NCBI RefSeq assembly: GCF_001428825.1
Contig: NZ_LMIT01000001.1
Span: 179,889-243,888, forward strand
DNA from: Nocardioides sp. Root240
GTDB taxonomy: Bacteria > Actinomycetota > Actinomycetes > Propionibacteriales > Nocardioidaceae
Length of the DNA: 64,000 nucleotides
Direction: 5' to 3'
The position numbers were made by a program, and so were the translations under genes. The notes under the pieces were generated by a model, which saw only the letters and a list, made by a program, of their open reading frames with translations, was not told where the DNA came from and made no database searches. Position 1 is the stretch's first letter, and each line of letters starts with the position of its first letter. Shown piece after piece: positions 7,361 to 14,642 of the stretch.

Positions 7361-9126
7361 GGCTGCACCGGGAGCCCGACCGCGACGTCGGTGACGCAGA
7401 CCGGCTCGTCGCCGTCGGAGGTCAGGTCGACGGAGGGGACGGTGCCGGGCAGGTCGGGCAGCACCAGCCAGACCTCGTTCGGCCCGCGCCGCGCGAGGAA
7501 CTCGTCGCTCCAGTCGCCGGCCTCGACGGTGACGGTGGCCTCGGCCTGCGTGTAGTACTGCACGCGCAGCGCCAGCCGGCCCTCGACGGGCAGCACGAAC
7601 GGGACGTCCTTGCGGATGCCGGTGATCTCGTAGCCGCAGTCCCCGTCGGGCCCGGGCGGCGCGTCGACGGTGCCGTCGAACACCAGCGGCCGCAGGTGCC
7701 CGTCGGGACCGATCATCCGCAACCGCGGCGACGGCTCGTCGAAGGCGGGGTTCTCGGGCAGCGGCCCGAAGATGTGGGAGAAGCGCGAGTCGTCGCCCAC
7801 CAGGGGCAGCACCAGCTCGGCCGGCGCGAGCTCGTCGAACACCACCACGGTCGGGTCGAGCGCGAGGTCCCCGCGATAGGCCTCGACGAACGCGCGGTCG
7901 TCCTTGTTCTGGAAGTGCGGCACCAGCAAGGCGGTGCCGAAGCCGGCCGCGACGGCGTACGCCGCGACCAGGCCCGCGACGACGACACGGCGCCGGCGCA
8001 GGTCGGCCAGCCGGGCCAGGCCGAGCCCGGCCGGACCGCCGCGCAGGGCCAGGGCCGCGCAGAGCACCGCGGCGTGCGGGATGTCGGCGGAGTAGCGCGG
8101 GTCGAGGCCGATCACGGAGCCGAACGCGGCGCGGCCGCTCAGCAGCAGCGCGGTGTCCGCGGCGACGTACCCGAGGAGGACGGCGAGCGCCCACCGCCGG
8201 GCCGGGCCGCCTCCGCGCAGCAGCAGGACCAGCACCAGCGCCGCGAGCAGCAGGCTGACGACGGTCACCCAGGTGGCCGGGACCACCGCGCCGCCGTTGA
8301 CCTCGCCGGTCCACGGGCCGCCGGCGAGCCCGGGGACGGCGCTGCGACCGAGGAAGGACCACGTCACGCCGAGCAGCTTGTCGGCGTCGGTCTCCCCGCC
8401 GACCACCTCGGTCAGCCGGGAGTGCGCGAACAGGAAGCCGCCGAGGAGCGCCACCATCGAGCCCCAGAGCCACGCGTGGTCGCGCAGGGCCGCGGTCACC
8501 TTGCGCCAGCCGGTCGCCCGGTCGGCGAGCGCGACCGCCACGCCGAACACCAGCGGCGGTATCAGGACCGCACGCTCGTGCCAGAGCAGGCCGATCGCGG
8601 TCACCAGCAGGATCGCCAGCAGGTGCCGCACCGGCCGGCCCTCCTGCTTCCAGCGGACCAGCAGCCAGACCGCGGCGAGCGAGCAGACGACGTGCGGCCA
8701 CAGGAACATCGACGCGCTCCACCACAGCGTCGACACGAGCGTCAGCGGCGTCCACGCGAACACCGCGAGCAGTCCCACCCGTGCCCACCGGCCGGGCAGC
8801 AACCGGGTCAGGATCAGCCACATCAGCACGACGGCGAGCAGGTTGACGAGCAGGATGCCGACGACCAGCACCGGCCACCGGTACGGCGCCCCGTGCGCCA
8901 CCAGCCACAGCGTCAGCTGCTGCAGCGGGTTCACGTGGCCGGCGAAGTCGCGGGTGAGGTAGTCCAACGTCAGGTCGGACTCGGCCGCCCGCCCGGTCAT
9001 GTAGAAGTCGTCCTGGTTGAAGTACGAGCCCGCGAGCAGCCAGCCCCGGACCACCGCGGTCACCAGCAGGATGCCGAGGGCGGCCAGGCCCTGCGCGCCG
9101 CGCCAGGCGGCGAAGCGGCCGGTCAT
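7357..9126 (-). CDS. Polytopic membrane protein, probable GT-C-type glycosyltransferase
   Basis: This 589-residue protein has about ten transmembrane segments, then a C-terminal extracytoplasmic domain of about 180 residues. The first loop contains SYFNQDDFYMTGRA, an acidic DD pair in the position used by GT-C enzymes for catalysis, which supports a transferase rather than a transporter. The ATG overlaps the aftD stop (ATGA) and its own stop overlaps the next gene (GTGA), so three large membrane proteins are made as one translationally coupled set. The donor is presumably a decaprenyl-phosphate sugar; this is inferred. Confidence 0.65.
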   Translation of the reverse strand: MTGRFAAWRGAQGLAALGILLVTAVVRGWLLAGSYFNQDDFYMTGRAAESDLTLDYLTRDFAGHVNPLQQLTLWLVAHGAPYRWPVLVVGILLVNLLAVVLMWLILTRLLPGRWARVGLLAVFAWTPLTLVSTLWWSASMFLWPHVVCSLAAVWLLVRWKQEGRPVRHLLAILLVTAIGLLWHERAVLIPPLVFGVAVALADRATGWRKVTAALRDHAWLWGSMVALLGGFLFAHSRLTEVVGGETDADKLLGVTWSFLGRSAVPGLAGGPWTGEVNGGAVVPATWVTVVSLLLAALVLVLLLRGGGPARRWALAVLLGYVAADTALLLSGRAAFGSVIGLDPRYSADIPHAAVLCAALALRGGPAGLGLARLADLRRRRVVVAGLVAAYAVAAGFGTALLVPHFQNKDDRAFVEAYRGDLALDPTVVVFDELAPAELVLPLVGDDSRFSHIFGPLPENPAFDEPSPRLRMIGPDGHLRPLVFDGTVDAPPGPDGDCGYEITGIRKDVPFVLPVEGRLALRVQYYTQAEATVTVEAGDWSDEFLARRGPNEVWLVLPDLPGTVPSVDLTSDGDEPVCVTDVAVGLPVQP

Positions 9127-12100
9127 GACGCCACCTTCCGGGACTTCGTGCGGGTCCGCGACCACGACGGCGGCCCGAGCGCGAGCCCGGCGACCAGGCC
9201 CACCGCGACGGCCGCGGACAGGTCGGCCAGGTCGGCCACCACGGAGGCGCTGGTCCACGCGTCGAGCACGCCCGAGGCGACCAGCAGGGCCCCGGCGGCC
9301 GCGGGCAGCCCGACGGGACGGCGCAGCAGGCTGCCGGCAAGCAGGCCGGCGGCAGCGACCGGTCCGAGGAGCAGGGTCACCCCCACCGCGGTGACCAGCC
9401 AGAGCCGGCCGGTCCACGGTTCGGCGTCGGGCCACGCGACCGGCTCGGCGTCGTACCGGCGGCGATGGAGGAGGGTGAGCACCAGCGCGGCCAGGCCCGC
9501 GAGCAGCACCCCGCCGCTGACGGCGAGGCCGACCGGCAGCACCACGTCGTAGGTCCGCTCGGGGGCGTAGCGCAGCTCGACCTCGACCGCCCCGCCCGCC
9601 GGGAGCACCCAGCCCTGCTGCCAGCCGTCGACGCGCAACGGCTCGAGGCGGCGGCCGTCGGCCTCCGCGACCCAGCCGTCGTTGAAGTTCTCAGGCACGC
9701 TCAGCACGGTCGCGGGCCCCGCGGCGACCTGAGCGGTACGGCGACTGCTCCCCCACTGCTCGATCTCGACCGCACGTCCGGGTCCCGGCGCGGCCACGGT
9801 GTCGTCCGGCACCACGGCGAGGTCGAGGGCCTCCATCTCCGCGTTGGGTACGACGGCCAGCCGGTGCTCGCCCGCGCCCAGGTCGGTGGCGACCGGCTCC
9901 CCCGTGCCGTCGGCGTCGCAGACCTCGAGGGCCATCGGGCTGCCGTTCGCGATGTCGGCCATGGTCCCGGTCACCCGCGTCGCCAGCCGTCGCCCGTCGA
10001 CCACGACCTCCGGACCGAAGCCGCAGACCGCACCGGTCGGCGCATCGGCCAGGAAGGGCTGGGTGACGTCGGCGCCCTCGAGGGCGATCTCCGGCACCAC
10101 GACGTGCGACCAGCCCGCGGCCTTCTCGAAGCGGACCGTCAGCGCGCGGGTCGTGACCGGCTTCGCGAGCTCGATGGTGTCGTCCGTGTCGAGCGTGACG
10201 ACCTGGTCCTCCCGGTCGTCCCCGGTGACCACGGCGGACACGGGGGCGCCGTCGACGCCGGCCGTCGGCACGCGCAGGCCGGTGATCGTGGTCGGCTCCG
10301 GCCAGCGGAAGCTCAGCGTGGGGTACAGGTCGGTGTCGTCGGACACCCACGTCGTCGACGGCTCACCGTCATGGGCGAAACGGCCAGCGACCTTGGGGTC
10401 CTGCCCGAAGGACGAGGTGGCGCCGACGGGCAGCCGGTCGCTGAACGGCGCGAGCAGGAGCGCCGCCTCGGGCGTGCTGCGGGCGACCACGTGCCCGGTG
10501 ATCCGGACCCGCGCTGCGGCGTCGGTGACGAAGCTGCGGTCGAGGCCTCCCCGCTCCTCCGCGCCGCGGATCCGGGCGACGTCACAGTCGGGACGGCCCA
10601 GGGTGATCGAGCAGGCGCGGCGTCCCGGCACCGCCGAGAACACCAGCGCCGCGTCGTCCGGGGCGGTGCCGGGAAGGACGTAGGTGCGGGTCGGCCTGAG
10701 GTCGTCGATGCGCACCTCGCGCAGGCCGACCCGGGCCGCACGGGCGTCGGTGGCCGCGGAGACGACGCGGACCTCCACGCGGTCCACGGCGCTGCCGTCG
10801 AGCGGGACCACGACCGGGACGCCGTCGGCGCCGACCTTCGCGCGCACCCGCTGACGGCCGGCGACGACCTCGATCTCCCGGATCGGTACGACGAGCCGGT
10901 CGTCCGCCACCGGGGTGACGGTGACCTCGTGCACCCGCTCGGGCTCGGTCAGGTCGAGGCGCAGCCACTGCTGGTCGGCGCGGCCGATGCCGGAGCTGAC
11001 CCAGCGGGTGTCGAGGTCGCCGTCGACGGCCGCCTGCGGACCGGACTCGACCGTCACCGCCCCGTAGTTGTCGGCGTAGCCCTGCGCACTGGACGCGGAC
11101 ACCCGGTCCAGGCCGCCGTCGTACCCGGCGACGACGGGGTGGCCGGACGGCCCGGCCGGGAAGTCGTGGACGGCCCGCTCGACGCGGAAGCCGTCGTCGG
11201 CGCCCATCAGCGCGGAGAGTGCCTCGTCGTTGTTGCCGAACGCCCGCTCGCGGCGCTGGTTGGCGTCGGTCACCACGTCGGCGGGCGGGTCCCACCCCGG
11301 CTCGCCCTCGAGCACGGTGGCGCGGGCGGGGTCGAGGACGCCGGTCGCCTGGAGCGCGAGGACGCTCTCCGGCGTGCCGCGGACGGTGAGGACGTCGTCG
11401 GCGTCCGTGGTGCGGAGCCGGTCCTCGCGGTGCGGGACGGCGAACACCTCGACGGTGGCCGCCCCGTCGGCGGTCTCGCCGAACCCGGCCAGGCGCTGGA
11501 GACCGGCCCGCGCGAGGGACACGGCGGCGCCGCCCGGGTGCGGCGAACGGGTCTGCTGGCGGAGCAGGTCCCGGCGCAGCACCACGTGGGTGATGCCGGC
11601 CCGCGCCAGCTCGTCGGCGAGGGCCTCGGTGGCGCGACCGGTCGCGATCGTCTGGTCGAGCGCCGACAGGTAGCGGATCGTCTCCCCCGGCACCAGCGGG
11701 ACCTGGGTGCGGGACACGACATCGGTGCCGCCGAGGATCGCGAGCGGCTCGTCGATGGTCCAGCCCCAGTCCTGGAGCGCGAAGCTCGAGCCCGGGACGA
11801 CGAGCACCCGCCCCGCGTGCTGATCGGCCAGGAAGGCCTTCGCCTGCTGCCACGGCTCGGCGATCTCGTCCCAGCCGGTCGTGCGGGACTGGTTGAGCAC
11901 GAGGGGCTGGCCGAGCACCGCGACCAGGAGGAGCGGGAGCACCAGCAGCCCGCGGTGGGCGGTCTCGAGGCGCGGGCGGCGGCGTACCAGCTCCTGCGCG
12001 GCGAGCGCCACGGCCGTCGCGAAGCCGATCGCCAGCGGCAGCCGGACGACCGGGTCGATCTTGTGGACGTTGCGGAAGATCTGCAGCGGACCGTCGAGCA

Positions 12101-13154
12101 GCGAGCGGACCGGGTCGGCGAGGAAGGACCCGGCAGGTCCACCGTGGGCGACGGTCAGGCAGCCGAGGCCGAGGAGCACCGCGAGCAGGAGCGGGCGGCG
12201 CAGGTCGGACTCGATGCGGGTCAGGCCGACCAGACCGATCGCGGCGACCACGGCGGCGACGACCACCAGCAGCGGCTCCGTCGCGAGGTGGAAGGCCGCG
12301 GGCCACCACGGCTGGTCACCGGAGAGCAGGTAGCCCAGCCACGACGAGTCGCCGCGGACCGACTCCGACCAGCCCACCAGGGACGTGGTGTCGCCGGCGC
12401 TCTCGACGTACTCGTAGAACGGCGGGGCGTAGCGCGCGAGCACCGCGAGCGGCACCGCCCACCACAGGCAGCCGGCGGCGACGGCAGCGCCCCAGCCGAG
12501 GACGAAACGGCGCTCCGCCAGCCCGCGCCGGGCACCCCAGAGCACCAGGATCGCGGCGAGCGGCAGCGATCCCGCCGTCTCGACGGCGTTGACGCCGCCC
12601 ATGCAGACGACGGCAGCACCGCTCATCAGGGCCGCGCTGCGCGCGCCGAGCCTGCCGCGCAGGTGCGGGACCACCGCCAGCACCAACCACGGCATCACCG
12701 CACCGGGCAGCGACTCGGCCGTCTGCACGCCCACCGTGCCGAGTAGGCGCGGCGAGAGCGCGTAGACCGCACCGGCGAGCAGCGCCGGCAGGTCCGCGAG
12801 GCCGACGGCCCGGGCGACCCGCCGCGCGCCCTCCCACGCGACGACCAGGACGAGCGCCGACCACAGCCGCTGGCCGACCCAGTCGGGGACGCCGAGCAGG
12901 TCGTTGAGCCAGAACCAGGTGCCCTGCGGGAAGAGGTAGCCGTAGGCCTGGTTCTGGAACTCCCCGAAGTTCGACTCCGGGTGCCACAGCGTGAACGCGC
13001 CGGCCAGGAAGTCCCCCGGCCGCTGCGTGAGCTCGGCGCGGGTGTCGTAGGTGGTCTCCCCCGGCTGCTGGAGCAGCATGAGCAGCGTCAGCAGGGCGTA
13101 CGCCGTCACGGCGAGACCCCTCGCGGTCCCGCGCTGCTCCTCGGTGTCCTTCAT
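9123..13154 (-). CDS. aftD: AftD-like alpha-(1->3)-arabinofuranosyltransferase
   Basis: The 1343-residue protein matches AftD in size and architecture: an N-terminal multi-helix GT-C core (DUF3367, about residues 15-450), a long extracytoplasmic region and C-terminal helices (about 1215-1330). Two discoidin-like carbohydrate-binding segments are visible, near residues 690-830 (AAVDGDLDTRWVSSG) and 910-1030 (FAHDGEPSTTWVSDD). AftD enzymes add arabinofuranose from decaprenyl-phosphoryl-arabinose to arabinan in the actinobacterial wall. It is the first gene of its operon, with GGGGAGA upstream of the ATG and a candidate TAAAGT -10 box at 13193-13198. Confidence 0.88.
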   Translation of the reverse strand: MKDTEEQRGTARGLAVTAYALLTLLMLLQQPGETTYDTRAELTQRPGDFLAGAFTLWHPESNFGEFQNQAYGYLFPQGTWFWLNDLLGVPDWVGQRLWSALVLVVAWEGARRVARAVGLADLPALLAGAVYALSPRLLGTVGVQTAESLPGAVMPWLVLAVVPHLRGRLGARSAALMSGAAVVCMGGVNAVETAGSLPLAAILVLWGARRGLAERRFVLGWGAAVAAGCLWWAVPLAVLARYAPPFYEYVESAGDTTSLVGWSESVRGDSSWLGYLLSGDQPWWPAAFHLATEPLLVVVAAVVAAIGLVGLTRIESDLRRPLLLAVLLGLGCLTVAHGGPAGSFLADPVRSLLDGPLQIFRNVHKIDPVVRLPLAIGFATAVALAAQELVRRRPRLETAHRGLLVLPLLLVAVLGQPLVLNQSRTTGWDEIAEPWQQAKAFLADQHAGRVLVVPGSSFALQDWGWTIDEPLAILGGTDVVSRTQVPLVPGETIRYLSALDQTIATGRATEALADELARAGITHVVLRRDLLRQQTRSPHPGGAAVSLARAGLQRLAGFGETADGAATVEVFAVPHREDRLRTTDADDVLTVRGTPESVLALQATGVLDPARATVLEGEPGWDPPADVVTDANQRRERAFGNNDEALSALMGADDGFRVERAVHDFPAGPSGHPVVAGYDGGLDRVSASSAQGYADNYGAVTVESGPQAAVDGDLDTRWVSSGIGRADQQWLRLDLTEPERVHEVTVTPVADDRLVVPIREIEVVAGRQRVRAKVGADGVPVVVPLDGSAVDRVEVRVVSAATDARAARVGLREVRIDDLRPTRTYVLPGTAPDDAALVFSAVPGRRACSITLGRPDCDVARIRGAEERGGLDRSFVTDAAARVRITGHVVARSTPEAALLLAPFSDRLPVGATSSFGQDPKVAGRFAHDGEPSTTWVSDDTDLYPTLSFRWPEPTTITGLRVPTAGVDGAPVSAVVTGDDREDQVVTLDTDDTIELAKPVTTRALTVRFEKAAGWSHVVVPEIALEGADVTQPFLADAPTGAVCGFGPEVVVDGRRLATRVTGTMADIANGSPMALEVCDADGTGEPVATDLGAGEHRLAVVPNAEMEALDLAVVPDDTVAAPGPGRAVEIEQWGSSRRTAQVAAGPATVLSVPENFNDGWVAEADGRRLEPLRVDGWQQGWVLPAGGAVEVELRYAPERTYDVVLPVGLAVSGGVLLAGLAALVLTLLHRRRYDAEPVAWPDAEPWTGRLWLVTAVGVTLLLGPVAAAGLLAGSLLRRPVGLPAAAGALLVASGVLDAWTSASVVADLADLSAAVAVGLVAGLALGPPSWSRTRTKSRKVAS

Positions 13155-13192
13155 CCCACGTCTCCCCTCGCCACCTCCCCGTGGCGTCGGTC

Positions 13193-13198
13193 ACTTTA
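13193..13198 (-). promoter_or_regulatory. Candidate -10 box for the aftD operon
   Basis: TAAAGT on the minus strand lies about 38 nt before the aftD ATG. The resulting leader would contain the GGGGAGA ribosome-binding site, unlike the leaderless genes elsewhere in the window. No clear -35 box is seen. Confidence 0.35.
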
Positions 13199-13239
13199 TT
13201 CGGCTGGGCGTGGAATCTCTGGATTGCCGGGAATCGCTC

Positions 13240-13245
13240 TAATCT
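13240..13245 (+). promoter_or_regulatory. Candidate leaderless -10 box (flippase)
   Basis: TAATCT lies 6 nt before the GTG start at 13252, with no Shine-Dalgarno sequence between. It faces away from the aftD promoter, so the two genes are divergently transcribed. Confidence 0.5.
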
Positions 13246-13251
13246 GCAGGC

Positions 13252-14502
13252 GTGACGACGTCCGTTCAGGTCTCCCAGTCCCGGCTGCGCCGGCTGCTGC
13301 GCAGCACGGCGGGGATCGCCATCGCGATGGCGGTCATGAACATCGGCACCTACGCCTTCCAGCTGGTCTCCGCCCGCCTGCTCGGCCCCAGCCAGTACGG
13401 CGCCGTGGCCAGCATGATGGCGCTGATGATGGTGCTCTCCGTCCTCCAGCTCGGGCTGCAGGCCACCGCCGCCCGTCGGATCTCGGCCGAGCCCGGCGAC
13501 GTCGCCGCGATCGAGCGCACCGTGCTGATGACCACCTGGCGCGCCGCGCTGGTGCTCGGCCTCGTCTCGCTGGCCGCCGCACCCGCCGTGTGGCACCTGC
13601 TCCGCCTCGACGGGCTGATGCCGGCGATCCTGCTGGCCCTGTGCGTCGTACCGGTGACCGTGATGGGCGGCCAGGCCGGCGTCCTCCAGGGCGAGCGTCG
13701 CTGGCTGCCCCTCAGCACGGTCTACGTCGCGGTCGGCGTGCCCCGCGTGCTGCTCGGCGGCGGCTTCCTGCTCGTCTCGGCGACGGAGACCAGCGCCATG
13801 CTCGGCGTCCTCATCGCGTCGTGGATCCCCGTCGCGGTCGGCTCCTGGGCGCTGCGGCACCGGCCCGACGACGACGTCGAGCACCACGACACCCACGTGC
13901 GGCGCGACGTGGTCATGGAGATGCTCGGCAGCTCGGTCGCCCTGCTCGCGTTCACCGCACTGTCGAACCTCGACGTCGTGGTTGCCCGCAGCGTCCTCGA
14001 CGAGCACGACGCCGGCCTGTACGCCGGCGGCCTGATCGTCACCAAGGCCGTCCTGTTCCTGCCGCAGTTCGCCGTGGTGATCCTCTTCCCGTCGATGTCC
14101 TCCGACGGCGAGAGCCGCACGGCCGTGCTCAAGGGCCTGACCTTCGTGGCCGGCCTCGGCGCGGCGGCCACCGGGGCGACGTACCTGCTCTCAGGGCTCG
14201 CCCTCGTCTTCATCGGCGGCAACGACTACGCCGGCGTGCAGGACCGGCTGTGGCTCTTCGCCGTCCTCGGCGGCCTGCTCTCGGTCCTGCAGCTGCTGGT
14301 GTACGCCGGGCTCGCCAAGCGCGGCCGGGCCACCAAGTACCTCATCGCGGCCGGCGTCCTCGTCCTCGTCGTCGCGGGCGCCACCGCCGAGACCGTGCTC
14401 GGCCTCGCCACCACGGTCGCCGCGGTCGACCTGTTCGTCGTGCTGCTGCTGATCGGGCTGCAGATGATCCGCCACAAGCGCGAGGGGACCACCGCCGGTT
14501 GA
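13252..14502 (+). CDS. Oligosaccharide flippase-like membrane protein (Wzx/MOP superfamily)
   Basis: This is a 416-residue protein with about twelve hydrophobic segments and the arrangement of polysaccharide exporters of the MOP superfamily. A typical early segment is NIGTYAFQLVSARLLGPSQY, with the short Leu-Gly-Pro turn found in these flippases. It probably moves lipid-linked glycans across the membrane for the adjacent transferases. The GTG start fits the leaderless box upstream. Its stop codon lies inside the first copy of a REP-like repeat, so the repeat has contributed the end of the gene. Confidence 0.75.
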   Translation: MTTSVQVSQSRLRRLLRSTAGIAIAMAVMNIGTYAFQLVSARLLGPSQYGAVASMMALMMVLSVLQLGLQATAARRISAEPGDVAAIERTVLMTTWRAALVLGLVSLAAAPAVWHLLRLDGLMPAILLALCVVPVTVMGGQAGVLQGERRWLPLSTVYVAVGVPRVLLGGGFLLVSATETSAMLGVLIASWIPVAVGSWALRHRPDDDVEHHDTHVRRDVVMEMLGSSVALLAFTALSNLDVVVARSVLDEHDAGLYAGGLIVTKAVLFLPQFAVVILFPSMSSDGESRTAVLKGLTFVAGLGAAATGATYLLSGLALVFIGGNDYAGVQDRLWLFAVLGGLLSVLQLLVYAGLAKRGRATKYLIAAGVLVLVVAGATAETVLGLATTVAAVDLFVVLLLIGLQMIRHKREGTTAG

Positions 14503-14536
14503 GGTGCGAGGCGCCCCGGCGCCGAGCCTCGAAACC
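14497..14536 (+). repeat. REP-like repeat, copy 1
   Basis: The copy begins GGTTGAGGTGCGAG and ends CGAGCCTCGAAACC. It overlaps the last two codons and the TGA of the flippase gene. A second copy in opposite orientation follows 55 bp later and a third lies at 56285. Confidence 0.8.
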
Positions 14537-14591
14537 ACCCGCTCCGGTGCACCCGCTCCTCTGAAGGGCGAGTCCGAGCACCATGCCCGGA

Positions 14592-14634
14592 GGTTTCGAG
14601 GCTCGTCGCTGGCGCTCCTCGCACCTCAACCACC
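14592..14634 (-). repeat. REP-like repeat, copy 2 (inverted)
   Basis: This is the inverted counterpart of copy 1 (GGTTTCGAGGCTCG to CTCGCACCTCAACCACC). Together the two copies can form a large stem between the convergent flippase and polA genes, a position where a bidirectional terminator would be expected. Confidence 0.8.
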
Positions 14635-14642
14635 GGGTGTGG

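Noticed and set aside
5675..9340. A single 1221-residue protein spanning two membrane genes
   Set aside because: The N-terminal two thirds is out-of-frame translation of the upstream membrane gene. A GTG at 7360 with a 4-bp overlap gives a sensible start.
9465..12746. A 1093-codon open frame on the + strand
   Set aside because: It is antisense to aftD, rich in Arg, Gly, Asp and His with no recognisable domain, and overlaps a clear long gene.
14226..14633. Short ORFs across the flippase-polA junction
   Set aside because: They are translations of the REP-like repeat pair and antisense flippase sequence, with no ribosome-binding site.
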